Made by a program: the position numbers and the translations under genes. From a virus: a stretch of DNA of 20,365 nt. The DNA is taken from positions 1 through 20,365 of the IMG/VR virus record IMGVR_UViG_3300006336_000117. The stretch is one strand, 5' to 3'. Of the stretch, positions 1 through 6,634 are shown in pieces. Within the stretch, counting starts at the first letter, position 1; each line of letters opens with the position of its first letter. The notes under the pieces were generated by a model. The model ran no database searches. It worked only from the letters and a program-made list of their open reading frames with translations, and was not told where the DNA came from.

Positions 1-1
1 G

Positions 2-40
2 GTTTGTTGTAGATTAATCTACAATTAATTAATAACAAAC
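2..40 (+). promoter_or_regulatory. Structured 5' leader of the first csp gene
   Basis: An 18-base perfect palindrome, TTGTAGATTAATCTACAA (7-24), lies inside a wider stem of GTTTGTT (2-8) and AACAAAC (34-40). The two share bases 7-8, so they may be alternative or stacked folds. The Shine-Dalgarno AAGGA (41-45) follows immediately. A similar arrangement precedes the second csp-like gene (334-375). The role is inferred: either a leader RNA tuning translation, as cold-shock mRNAs often have, or a DNA operator. Confidence 0.5.
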
Positions 41-53
41 AAGGAACATTAAG

Positions 54-260
54 ATGAGTCTTAAAGGTAAAGTAAAATGGTTCAATGGAAAAAAGGGTTA
101 TGGTTTCATTGAGCGTGAAGATAAAGAAAAAGATGTTTTCGTTCATCATACTGCAGTTAGAGATGCTGGTCTTAAGTTTCTTAACGAAGGTGACGAGCTG
201 ACATTTGAAGTTGAGAACGGCGAAAAAGGACCTTCCGCAGTAAATCTGCAAAAAGCTTAA
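54..260 (+). CDS. csp: Cold-shock protein (CspA family)
   Basis: This 68-residue protein has the size of a typical single-domain cold-shock protein, a five-stranded OB-fold that binds single-stranded RNA or DNA and melts mRNA structure. RNP1 (KGYGFI, residues 14-19) and RNP2 (VFVHHTA, 28-34) are both intact, and the C-terminal half carries the expected [19 protein letters not shown]-type strands. AAGGA sits 8 bases before the ATG. It is the first gene in the window, transcribed toward the virion genes; its promoter is not visible and may lie to the left. In a phage it plausibly acts as an RNA chaperone or host-mRNA modulator during infection. The next gene repeats its first 31 codons. Confidence 0.93.
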   Translation: MSLKGKVKWFNGKKGYGFIEREDKEKDVFVHHTAVRDAGLKFLNEGDELTFEVENGEKGPSAVNLQKA

Positions 261-286
261 TCGTATTTCAATAAATTTCACAAACT

Positions 287-327
287 TGGGGCAGAAAATA
301 TTTGTTATTGTAAAAAATTCTGCCCCA
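287..327. terminator. Candidate hairpin between the two csp-like genes
   Basis: TGGGGCAGAA (287-296) pairs perfectly with TTCTGCCCCA (318-327) around a 21-base AT-rich loop, 27 bases after the csp stop. There is no U-run directly after the stem on either strand, so it is not a textbook intrinsic terminator. It could instead be an mRNA 3'-end stabiliser or processing site separating csp from the virion operon. Confidence 0.4.
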
Positions 328-333
328 GAGAAA

Positions 334-375
334 CTTGTTGTTAGATTGACTAACAATTAAGTTAAATTAACAAAG
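334..375 (+). promoter_or_regulatory. Second copy of the csp-type leader
   Basis: TTGTTAG (338-344) pairs with CTAACAA (350-356) over the loop ATTGA, and CTTGTT (334-339) can pair imperfectly with AACAAAG (369-375). AAAGG (376-380) is the Shine-Dalgarno for the ATG at 389. The layout of inner hairpin, AT-rich spacer, closing stem and Shine-Dalgarno matches the leader at 2-40. The leader therefore seems to have been duplicated together with the start of the csp coding region. Confidence 0.5.
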
Positions 376-388
376 AAAGGTAAATAAC

Positions 389-2284
389 ATGAGTATAAAA
401 GGAAAAGTTAAATGGTTTAACCCAACAAAGGGTTATGGTTTCATTGAACGAGAAGATAAAGAAAAAGATGTTTTCGTTCATTCTTCAGCAGCTCAAGCAG
501 CAAGTCCATCAGCTCAACCAGTTTCAACAATGACTGCTGGAACAGGAACTGCTCAAGCAGGAACTGCTCAAACTGGTGCAGTTGGAACTACATCTCAAAT
601 TGGTACAGTAACTGGAGCTTTATCTGGTACTGCTACAGGAGCAGCAGCAGGTCCAACAAGTTCTGCAGTAGCTCAAGCTGCTTCAGGACAATTATCTGCT
701 GGAGCTTTAGCTCAAGTATTAAGTGGAACTGCAGCTACAGTAGCTGGACAAACTGCAACTCTACCTGGAAATATTCAGGCAGCAATTGCAACTAATCCTG
801 CTTCTGTAACTAAAGTAATTGTTGCTCAACCAACTGATGTACAAGCACAAATTGCATCATTACCTACAGATGCTTTAGTATCTACTCAATTAACTTCTTT
901 ATTAGCTGGAATAGATACAGGTACAATACCTACATGGGCAAGAGGTGCTGTAGAAAATGTTGAAAAGAATTTAGCTCAAAGAGGTTTAAGCAAATCTACT
1001 ATTGGTAGAGATGCATTAGTTAATGCAATTATACAATCAGCATTACCTATAGCTCAATCAAATGCAACTGCATTACAACAAAGAGCTTCACAGAATTTAA
1101 CAAACGAACAACAAGCTTCTGTATTATCAGCACAACAGAGTTTTCAAACTCAGTTAGTTAATGCTGAGAATGATATGAAAGCTCAGATGATGACTGGGCA
1201 GTTTGCTCAAGAAATTACTAAGCTTAATGCTATGAGTGAGCAACAAGCTATATTAGCTGGTGCTTCTCATCAACAAGAAGTAAGATTAGCAAACTTAGCT
1301 AACATACAACAAGCTGGATTAACAGGTGCTCAGTTAACTCAGCAAATGGCTTTAGCTAATTTAAGTACAAATCAACAAACAGCTTTAGCAAATGCACAAA
1401 CAACTGCAGGGTTTGATGTTTTAAATTTAAATAATGCACAACAAACTGCAATATCAAATTCTAATTTATTTAGAACTTTTGAAATATCTAATTTAAATAA
1501 TACTCAACAAGCTACTATGCAGAATGCTGTTCAATTAGCAACTATGGATATGGCTAATTTATCCAATGCTCAACAAAAAGCTGTAGTTAATGCTCAAGCT
1601 TTTTTACAAATGGATATGGCTAACTTGTCAAATGCTCAACAATTAGAAGTTGTTAATACACAAAATAGACAACAAGGTATGTTAACTGACCAAGCTGCTA
1701 CAAATGCTGCTGCTCAGTTTAATGCATCAAGTACAAACCAAATGAATCAGTTTATAAATAATTTATCAGCTACAATTAATTCACAGAATGCTGCAAGAGA
1801 TGATGCTATGGGTCAGTTTAATGTAACGGAAGCAGATAGAGTTGCAGCTTTAAATCAAAATAATACTTTAGAAGCTGATAGATTAGAGAATACTTTAAAT
1901 ACACAAATTGCACAATTTAATTCTCAACTAGATAATGAACGAAATAAATTTAATACACAGAATGCAAACTTAGTTGAACAAGCAAATGTTCAATGGAGAA
2001 GACAACTTAATACTGCAAATACTGCAGGACAAAATGCTGTTAATCAAGCTAATGCTATGAACTCATTTAATATGAGTAATCAGGGTTTATCTTTTTTATG
2101 GCAAGAAATGAGAGATGCTGCTAAATGGGAATATGAATCAGCACAAAATTATGAAGAAAGACAAGCTAATATTACAATAGCTGCTTTAGGAAATGAAGCT
2201 GCATCTGATGCAGGTAAGGCAGATATTTTAAAAACTTTAGGTGGATTTGCTTTAGATATTTGGAGAGGTAAAGACGCACCATAA
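389..2284 (+). CDS. Half cold-shock domain fused to a repetitive virion-type protein
   Basis: This 631-residue protein is chimeric. Residues 1-31 repeat the start of the upstream cold-shock protein, including RNP1 (KGYGFI) and RNP2 (VFVH), but the second half of the OB-fold is missing. Residues of about 32-110 are low-complexity Ala/Gln/Thr/Gly/Ser. Residues of about 236-433 form nine 22-residue registers centred on N-L-x-N-x-Q-Q, predicted as a long helix or coiled coil. The C-terminal part stays Asn/Gln/Ala-rich, with aromatic-containing stretches ([20 protein letters not shown]) near residues 570-590. The composition and position at the head of the virion block suggest a structural or ejection-associated protein; I recall similar Asn/Gln-rich virion proteins in marine phages but cannot confirm homology. 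Its stop overlaps the next start (TAATG). Confidence 0.75.
   Translation: MSIKGKVKWFNPTKGYGFIEREDKEKDVFVHSSAAQAASPSAQPVSTMTAGTGTAQAGTAQTGAVGTTSQIGTVTGALSGTATGAAAGPTSSAVAQAASGQLSAGALAQVLSGTAATVAGQTATLPGNIQAAIATNPASVTKVIVAQPTDVQAQIASLPTDALVSTQLTSLLAGIDTGTIPTWARGAVENVEKNLAQRGLSKSTIGRDALVNAIIQSALPIAQSNATALQQRASQNLTNEQQASVLSAQQSFQTQLVNAENDMKAQMMTGQFAQEITKLNAMSEQQAILAGASHQQEVRLANLANIQQAGLTGAQLTQQMALANLSTNQQTALANAQTTAGFDVLNLNNAQQTAISNSNLFRTFEISNLNNTQQATMQNAVQLATMDMANLSNAQQKAVVNAQAFLQMDMANLSNAQQLEVVNTQNRQQGMLTDQAATNAAAQFNASSTNQMNQFINNLSATINSQNAARDDAMGQFNVTEADRVAALNQNNTLEADRLENTLNTQIAQFNSQLDNERNKFNTQNANLVEQANVQWRRQLNTANTAGQNAVNQANAMNSFNMSNQGLSFLWQEMRDAAKWEYESAQNYEERQANITIAALGNEAASDAGKADILKTLGGFALDIWRGKDAP
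1094..1687 (+). repeat. Nine in-register 66-base (22-residue) coding repeats
   Basis: The Asn codon that starts each NLxNxQQ-like motif falls at 1094, 1160, 1226, 1292, 1358, 1424, 1490, 1556 and 1622, always exactly 66 bases apart. Unit 2 (at 1160) is degenerate. The last two units are the most alike, each with ANLSNAQQ. A period of 22 equals two hendecads, which suits a right-handed coiled coil or long helical rod. No unit contains an insertion or deletion. Confidence 0.85.
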
Positions 2285-2736
2285 TGAATAAAAGTCAAGA
2301 TATACAAGATACAATACGTTTATATAAAAGTCATAATGTTTATGATAATTTATCAAAAGATGATGTAGCTCAACATATTATACCTTCTGTAGCTTTAAAT
2401 CAATATAAAGTATTTAGATATGATAATACAGGGGTTGCTTATGCATTTACTAACTGGGCATTTTTAAATAATGAAACACAAAATAGATATAAATTAACAG
2501 GAGTATTAGATAAGTTTGATTGGGATAGTGGTAAAAATTGTTGGCATATAGATACAGTTAATACTGCTTATAATAAATTAACAGAAATTTATAACTGGAC
2601 TGCAAGTTATTTTTCAAAACTTTTAACTGATGATGAATATTTTAATTGGTTAAGATTAGATAAAGAAGGACAGAACGTAAAAAGAGTAAATAGAATCAAA
2701 GCATCAAATGGAAAAAGGAAATTTTTAAAGGAATAA
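2284..2736 (+). CDS. HlyC-like toxin-activating lysine acyltransferase
   Basis: This 150-residue protein matches the RTX toxin-activating acyltransferase family (HlyC type), which moves a fatty acyl chain from acyl-ACP onto internal lysines of a protoxin. Conserved features in order are IIPSVALNQY (residues 32-41, compare VLPAIQANQY in HlyC), VAYAFTNWAFL (51-61), DWDSG (79-83), WHID (87-90) and a WLRLD-like motif near residue 124. In HlyC-type enzymes a His near residue 23 and Asp92 are catalytic; Asp90 here aligns with the Asp, and His17 is the likely His, about three residues displaced. The start overlaps the previous stop (TAATG), and the next gene, a lysine-rich membrane-active protein, begins 4 bases after its stop. 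No RTX repeats are seen in the window, so the substrate is unknown; the neighbour is the obvious candidate (inference). Confidence 0.8.
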   Translation: MNKSQDIQDTIRLYKSHNVYDNLSKDDVAQHIIPSVALNQYKVFRYDNTGVAYAFTNWAFLNNETQNRYKLTGVLDKFDWDSGKNCWHIDTVNTAYNKLTEIYNWTASYFSKLLTDDEYFNWLRLDKEGQNVKRVNRIKASNGKRKFLKE

Positions 2737-2740
2737 TAAT

Positions 2741-4048
2741 ATGGGAAGTGTAGCAAAAGTAGTAAAAAAAGCAGCTAGAGTAATTAAGAAACCTATTAAG
2801 AAAATAACTAGAGGTATTGCTAGAGGTATTGCTAAAGTAGGAAAATCAGTAATGAAAGGTGTTGGCAGAATAACTAAAAAATTAGGACCAATAGGTATGA
2901 TTGGTTTAGCTATTGCTATGCCTTATGCTTTATCAGCATTAGGTGGAGGTGCAACTGGTGGACTGATAGGTAGAACTATGATGGGACCACATGGACAAAT
3001 GATGAGTACAGGATGGTTAAATTCATCAAATGTATTTTTAAAAAGTATTGGACAAGTTGGTAATGCTATAAGAACAGGTTATACAGCTTCAACTGGTGCT
3101 ATAAGAACAAGTGTTGGAAATACATGGCAAAGTATTACTAAATCTATTGGAAATGGTTTTCAAAAATTTCAAACAGGTTCAGGAAATATATGGACTAGAA
3201 TTTCGAATGGTGCAAAAAATTTATTTACTAAAGCAAGAAGTACAATAAAACAATATACACCAAAATTTAGAGCAGGTCAAGCAGGTAAAGTAAATGTATT
3301 AGGTGAAACACCTTGGGGTGCAAAATATACTACTATGACAGCCGAACAAGCTGGAAGTTTAATACAAGGTGGTGCTATGGACCCTGCTAATCTTACTGGT
3401 CAAGTATTAGGAAGTCCTGAAGGATGGTTTACTAAAGCAGGAAGTTCTGAAGCAGATAAATTAGTAACTCAAACAATTAATAATGCTATGGAATCAAATG
3501 TTAATATGTTACAAGGTAATTCACAAAAATATTTTAATGATTTAGTTACTCATCAAAAAGAAATGGGAAGTTATGTAAATAATTCAGAAGCTTTTGATAC
3601 AGTAGTAAATAATACAGGAACAAATTATAATGGTATAACAGATTTTGATGGTGCTTATAATTCAGATTTAGGTATGACAGGAGATTATAAATTAATAAAT
3701 CCAAATGAACCTAATTCATATACATTTACTGGTGAAAAAACTTATAATAATCCTGTAGGTAAATCATCAATTAATAAAGCTAAGAAGAGTAAGATTTCAA
3801 AAAATTTAAAATATGCTGCAGGTACTTTAAGTAAAAGTTTATTAACTCCAGCAAAAACTGGTCTTCAACATCCTAATGTTATGTATGCTTCTACTGCAGA
3901 TATGACTCAAGCAACTACTGGTGGATATGGTGGAACTGATATAGAAGGTGCATGGGGTGGAAGTTTATTACATGGTGCATTTGATGATAATCAAAGAGAA
4001 AGAATTATGAGTTTTTATAAAAATATGAATATTATAGGAAGTCATTAA
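2741..4048 (+). CDS. Lysine-rich, membrane-active putative internal virion protein
   Basis: The 435-residue product begins with 48 residues that hold 12 Lys and 4 Arg and no acidic residue, in an amphipathic pattern of basic and hydrophobic positions like a cationic membrane-active peptide. A Gly/Ala-rich hydrophobic segment (about residues 49-74, GMIGLAIAMPYALSALGGG) could enter a membrane. The rest is polar, Gly/Asn/Thr-rich, with no enzyme motif that I recognise. Position between the acyltransferase and the ejection-type proteins suggests a virion protein that contacts the host membrane during DNA entry. AAAGGA precedes the ATG by about 7 bases. The N-terminal lysines would be natural acylation targets, but this is inference. 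Confidence 0.65.
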   Translation: MGSVAKVVKKAARVIKKPIKKITRGIARGIAKVGKSVMKGVGRITKKLGPIGMIGLAIAMPYALSALGGGATGGLIGRTMMGPHGQMMSTGWLNSSNVFLKSIGQVGNAIRTGYTASTGAIRTSVGNTWQSITKSIGNGFQKFQTGSGNIWTRISNGAKNLFTKARSTIKQYTPKFRAGQAGKVNVLGETPWGAKYTTMTAEQAGSLIQGGAMDPANLTGQVLGSPEGWFTKAGSSEADKLVTQTINNAMESNVNMLQGNSQKYFNDLVTHQKEMGSYVNNSEAFDTVVNNTGTNYNGITDFDGAYNSDLGMTGDYKLINPNEPNSYTFTGEKTYNNPVGKSSINKAKKSKISKNLKYAAGTLSKSLLTPAKTGLQHPNVMYASTADMTQATTGGYGGTDIEGAWGGSLLHGAFDDNQRERIMSFYKNMNIIGSH

Positions 4049-4074
4049 TAACAATTAATAAAAAGGAAAATACA

Positions 4075-4230
4075 ATGGCAAAGAAACAAGGATACAATGC
4101 AAGAAAAGACGAACAACTAGGAATGACTAGAGGCAAACAATCTGGTAAAAAGATGTCTATGGCTGGTCGTAGAAAAGTAGCTAAAGCTACAAGAAAACCT
4201 AAAGGTTCATACGGATTCGGCAAAAAATAA
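4075..4230 (+). CDS. Small basic protein (51 aa) in the virion block
   Basis: The frame starts MAKKQGYNARKDEQLGMTRG and ends GSYGFGKK. It is very rich in Lys and Arg with almost no hydrophobic residues, so it is probably disordered or nucleic-acid/protein binding. AAGGA lies about 7 bases upstream of the ATG, and the stop overlaps the next ATG (TAATG), the same coupling seen throughout the block, which supports a real gene. Small basic proteins of this kind sit among tail and ejection genes in other marine phages as I recall; no function can be given. Confidence 0.75.
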   Translation: MAKKQGYNARKDEQLGMTRGKQSGKKMSMAGRRKVAKATRKPKGSYGFGKK

Positions 4231-4394
4231 TGCCTTTTAAGTCCGAGAAGCAACGTAAATTTTTATGGGCTAATGAACCCAAAGTTGCAAAAGATTGGAC
4301 TCAAAGATATAGTAGCAGAATTAAAAAAGAGAAAGGTGGTTGCATATCAATAATGATAGTAACCCCTAGTAAGAAACCTAAGAAGAAAAAATAA
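4230..4394 (+). CDS. Small conserved-type phage protein (54 aa)
   Basis: It begins MPFKSEKQRKFLWANEPKVA and contains two Trp residues, then ends in a run of Lys (SKKPKKKK). The KSEKQR-x-F/Y-L-W start resembles a short protein family common in marine phage virion blocks (from memory, not searched). Start and stop both overlap the neighbours by one base (TAATG on each side), strong support for translation. The function is unknown; the basic tail suggests binding to nucleic acid or an acidic partner such as the next protein. Confidence 0.75.
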   Translation: MPFKSEKQRKFLWANEPKVAKDWTQRYSSRIKKEKGGCISIMIVTPSKKPKKKK

Positions 4395-4954
4395 TGGCTG
4401 AAAGAGTACAACAAAATAAATTTGAAAAAGCAGGTGTTAATCCCTTTAATGCTCCTGTACCTGGTGAATCGCTAACTGCGTCTCCAGCTACACAGCAACC
4501 TTGGGAAACTCCTTCAAGATATACAGAGCAAGACAAAGCTATGGAAGCTGTATATATGGAATTAACTTCTCCAGATAATTTAGAGAAATTAGTAGATATA
4601 ATAAATGAAGGAACTCCTTTAGATGACATAGCTCAAGTTATTTTATATAAAGGTTATTCAGAAGGATTGTTTAGTCCTGATTTAATGTTATTATTAATTG
4701 AACCTACTTTATATCTATTAATTGCTATTGCTGATTATGCTGATATAAAAGATTATGTTTTATATGATGGTGAAGATACAGACCCTGAAGCTGAAATTCA
4801 TGGTGATGATGTTGAACCTGTTGATTTTGATGAAGGTGAGAAAGAAGAAGAAATAAAACCTAAACCTAAAAAAGAAAGTTTGGGTGAAAGTCTTTTAGCA
4901 AAAGTAGAATCCGAATTACCTGAAAAGGTTGCAGAAATTAAGGAGAAAGAATAA
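4394..4954 (+). CDS. Acidic hypothetical virion-block protein
   Basis: This 186-residue protein has three parts: a polar N-terminus with Pro/Thr/Ser (PVPGESLTASPATQQPWETP, about residues 21-40), a helical hydrophobic middle (SPDLMLLLIEPTLYLLIAIADYA, about 94-117) and a strongly acidic then mixed-charge tail (about 125-186, many Glu/Lys). The hydrophobic stretch is interrupted by charged residues, so it is more likely a buried helical core than a membrane span. Both ends overlap neighbours through TAATG. I recognise no enzyme motif. Position suggests a structural, scaffolding or assembly role for the two large proteins that follow. Confidence 0.7.
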   Translation: MAERVQQNKFEKAGVNPFNAPVPGESLTASPATQQPWETPSRYTEQDKAMEAVYMELTSPDNLEKLVDIINEGTPLDDIAQVILYKGYSEGLFSPDLMLLLIEPTLYLLIAIADYADIKDYVLYDGEDTDPEAEIHGDDVEPVDFDEGEKEEEIKPKPKKESLGESLLAKVESELPEKVAEIKEKE

Positions 4955-6621
4955 TGGGAATTAATCTTTGGGATATTGGAGCTGTTGCAACAGGAGCTAT
5001 TGAAAGAGATAGAGAACATACTGCTGAGAATTTAAAAATTCGTGCTGATGAATTAGCAGCGAAAAGAAATGCTCTTATTCAAAGAAAGAATAAAAAGTAT
5101 GATAAAGAAATTGATTCTTATTATAAAGAAAAAGGTACATTAGATAAAATTAATTCTTTAAATGCTGAAGCTGCAGCTTTTAATACAGCTAATGAAGGTA
5201 AACTAGATGCTGCTGGAAAAGCAGTTACTTATGATAAAGATTTATATGCAACAAGATATTTGTTAGCAACTGTTTCTGGATTTAAAGATTTAGATGCGGC
5301 TGAAAGAAAAATAATGATTGATGGATTTAGTAAATCTGGTGCTAATTATCAAATGCAAACAAAAGACCCTGATAAATTAGCTGCATTACAAAGTAAAGAA
5401 GAAGATATTATTCTTTCTAATTATGCAAACCAATTAAAAAATGCTAAAGATGATAGTTTCTTAATTAATAAAATATTAGGAAAATCAACAACAGCTAGTT
5501 CGTCAGCAGATTTAGAAAAAGCAGTTGATGCAGATGTTAAAGCTTCTGAGATTGTTACTAAAATTGATAATGTAGAAAATCCTAATAAAGTAGATGGTAC
5601 TTCTATCAATTTAACTGCAACTTTAAAGATGACAAAACCTCCTAAAGAATATCAAACTGAATGGGCTAGTAAAAGAGATACAATTGTTTTTGATATAAGT
5701 AAAAATAATAATAATACTTTTAAATTTTTATCTAGAACATCAAAATTAGGTGGGACTGATGAATTAAGTTATAAATATAATTCAACTGATAGTAAGATTG
5801 AAGGTATGAATGCACCTGCGATAGAAAATTTACTTGCTATGGAATATATGTTTAATAAAATTAAAGATTCTGATGATACTATGACATTACATTATAATAC
5901 TGTTACTAAGAATAAAGGTGATATAGGTAAGACTTGGAATTCAGATAAAGTTTATGATGATATGGCTGTTCTATTAAAGGATAGAGGAAGTAATATTAAT
6001 CGTGGAGCTGGTACTCCTTTAGAAAATTTACGACTAACTACATTTGTACCATTATCAATTGCAAGTCAAGATAATGTTTTGATGATGGGTGATGTAAAAA
6101 TTGATTTAAATTCAACACAAATGAAAAATGTTAGTCATGTTATGGCTGATTTTATTAAAGAAAAAGCATTACTACAAAATAAAGATATAGATGATGTTAA
6201 TTTACAAAATATAGGAGCAACAATCTATGAAGATTTATATAGAGGTAATGCTCAAACACTCAACGAATTTAAAAATTATTTATATGATAAGGATTCTGAC
6301 ATTAAAAAATTATATGATGAAGGTCCTAAAAAAGATGAAGCAGAAAAGAAAACTACTGATGACACAACTACAACAGAGGGTGTAGATACACCTCCTAAAT
6401 TTAAAATTAGTACAACTAAAGATGGTAGTGCAGGTGTAGAAATAAATGGTAAAGTTTATAAAATTAAAGATAATCTAGAATATTTAAAATCACTAGATAA
6501 TGCTGACTTACAAAAAGCAATTTCTGAGGCAACAAAATTTGGTATGAATGTAAATAAAATGGCACCTTTAGTTGGTATTCCAAAGAAAACTAAAAAAATA
6601 ACCAAGAAAAAAATTCGTTAA
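4954..6621 (+). CDS. Putative internal virion / ejection protein (555 aa)
   Basis: The protein starts MGINLWDIGAVATGAIERD and continues with a Lys/Glu-rich helical region (about residues 20-75), consistent with coiled coil. The middle and C-terminal parts are mixed alpha/beta with no recognised catalytic motif; residues of about 455-475 form an acidic, Thr-rich linker (DEAEKKTTDDTTTTEG), and the C-terminus is very basic (KKTKKITKKKIR). By order and size it occupies the position of the middle ejectosome protein (gp15 in T7) before the giant lysozyme-bearing protein. That assignment rests on context, not on recognised homology. It starts by TAATG overlap and ends 13 bases before the next gene. 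Confidence 0.65.
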   Translation: MGINLWDIGAVATGAIERDREHTAENLKIRADELAAKRNALIQRKNKKYDKEIDSYYKEKGTLDKINSLNAEAAAFNTANEGKLDAAGKAVTYDKDLYATRYLLATVSGFKDLDAAERKIMIDGFSKSGANYQMQTKDPDKLAALQSKEEDIILSNYANQLKNAKDDSFLINKILGKSTTASSSADLEKAVDADVKASEIVTKIDNVENPNKVDGTSINLTATLKMTKPPKEYQTEWASKRDTIVFDISKNNNNTFKFLSRTSKLGGTDELSYKYNSTDSKIEGMNAPAIENLLAMEYMFNKIKDSDDTMTLHYNTVTKNKGDIGKTWNSDKVYDDMAVLLKDRGSNINRGAGTPLENLRLTTFVPLSIASQDNVLMMGDVKIDLNSTQMKNVSHVMADFIKEKALLQNKDIDDVNLQNIGATIYEDLYRGNAQTLNEFKNYLYDKDSDIKKLYDEGPKKDEAEKKTTDDTTTTEGVDTPPKFKISTTKDGSAGVEINGKVYKIKDNLEYLKSLDNADLQKAISEATKFGMNVNKMAPLVGIPKKTKKITKKKIR

Positions 6622-6634
6622 TGGGCTATGACTT

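Larger units (their letters stand above)
93..481 (+). repeat. Tandem partial duplication of csp coding sequence
   Basis: Bases 93-146 (codons 14-31 of csp) and 428-481 (codons 14-31 of the next gene) differ at only 2 of 54 positions, both synonymous. Over all 31 codons (54-146 against 389-481) I count 11 differences in 93. Similarity stops abruptly after the RNP2 histidine codon. Near-identity at silent sites points to recent duplication or gene conversion rather than ancient domain homology. Confidence 0.85.

Noticed and set aside
287-327. Standard rho-independent terminator
   Set aside because: The stem is perfect, but no U-run follows on either strand, so it is listed only as a candidate hairpin.
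346-374. Promoter starting at TTGACT before the chimeric gene
   Set aside because: No -10 hexamer occurs at a 16-18 base spacing; the TTAAAT nearby is only 10 bases away.
2741-4048. RTX toxin as the HlyC-like enzyme's substrate
   Set aside because: No GGxGxDxUx nonapeptide repeats occur in this or any other protein of the window.
4032-4253. Minus-strand frame over the two small basic genes
   Set aside because: It is the antisense shadow of lysine-rich coding sequence; the + strand frames have ribosome sites and coupled overlaps.
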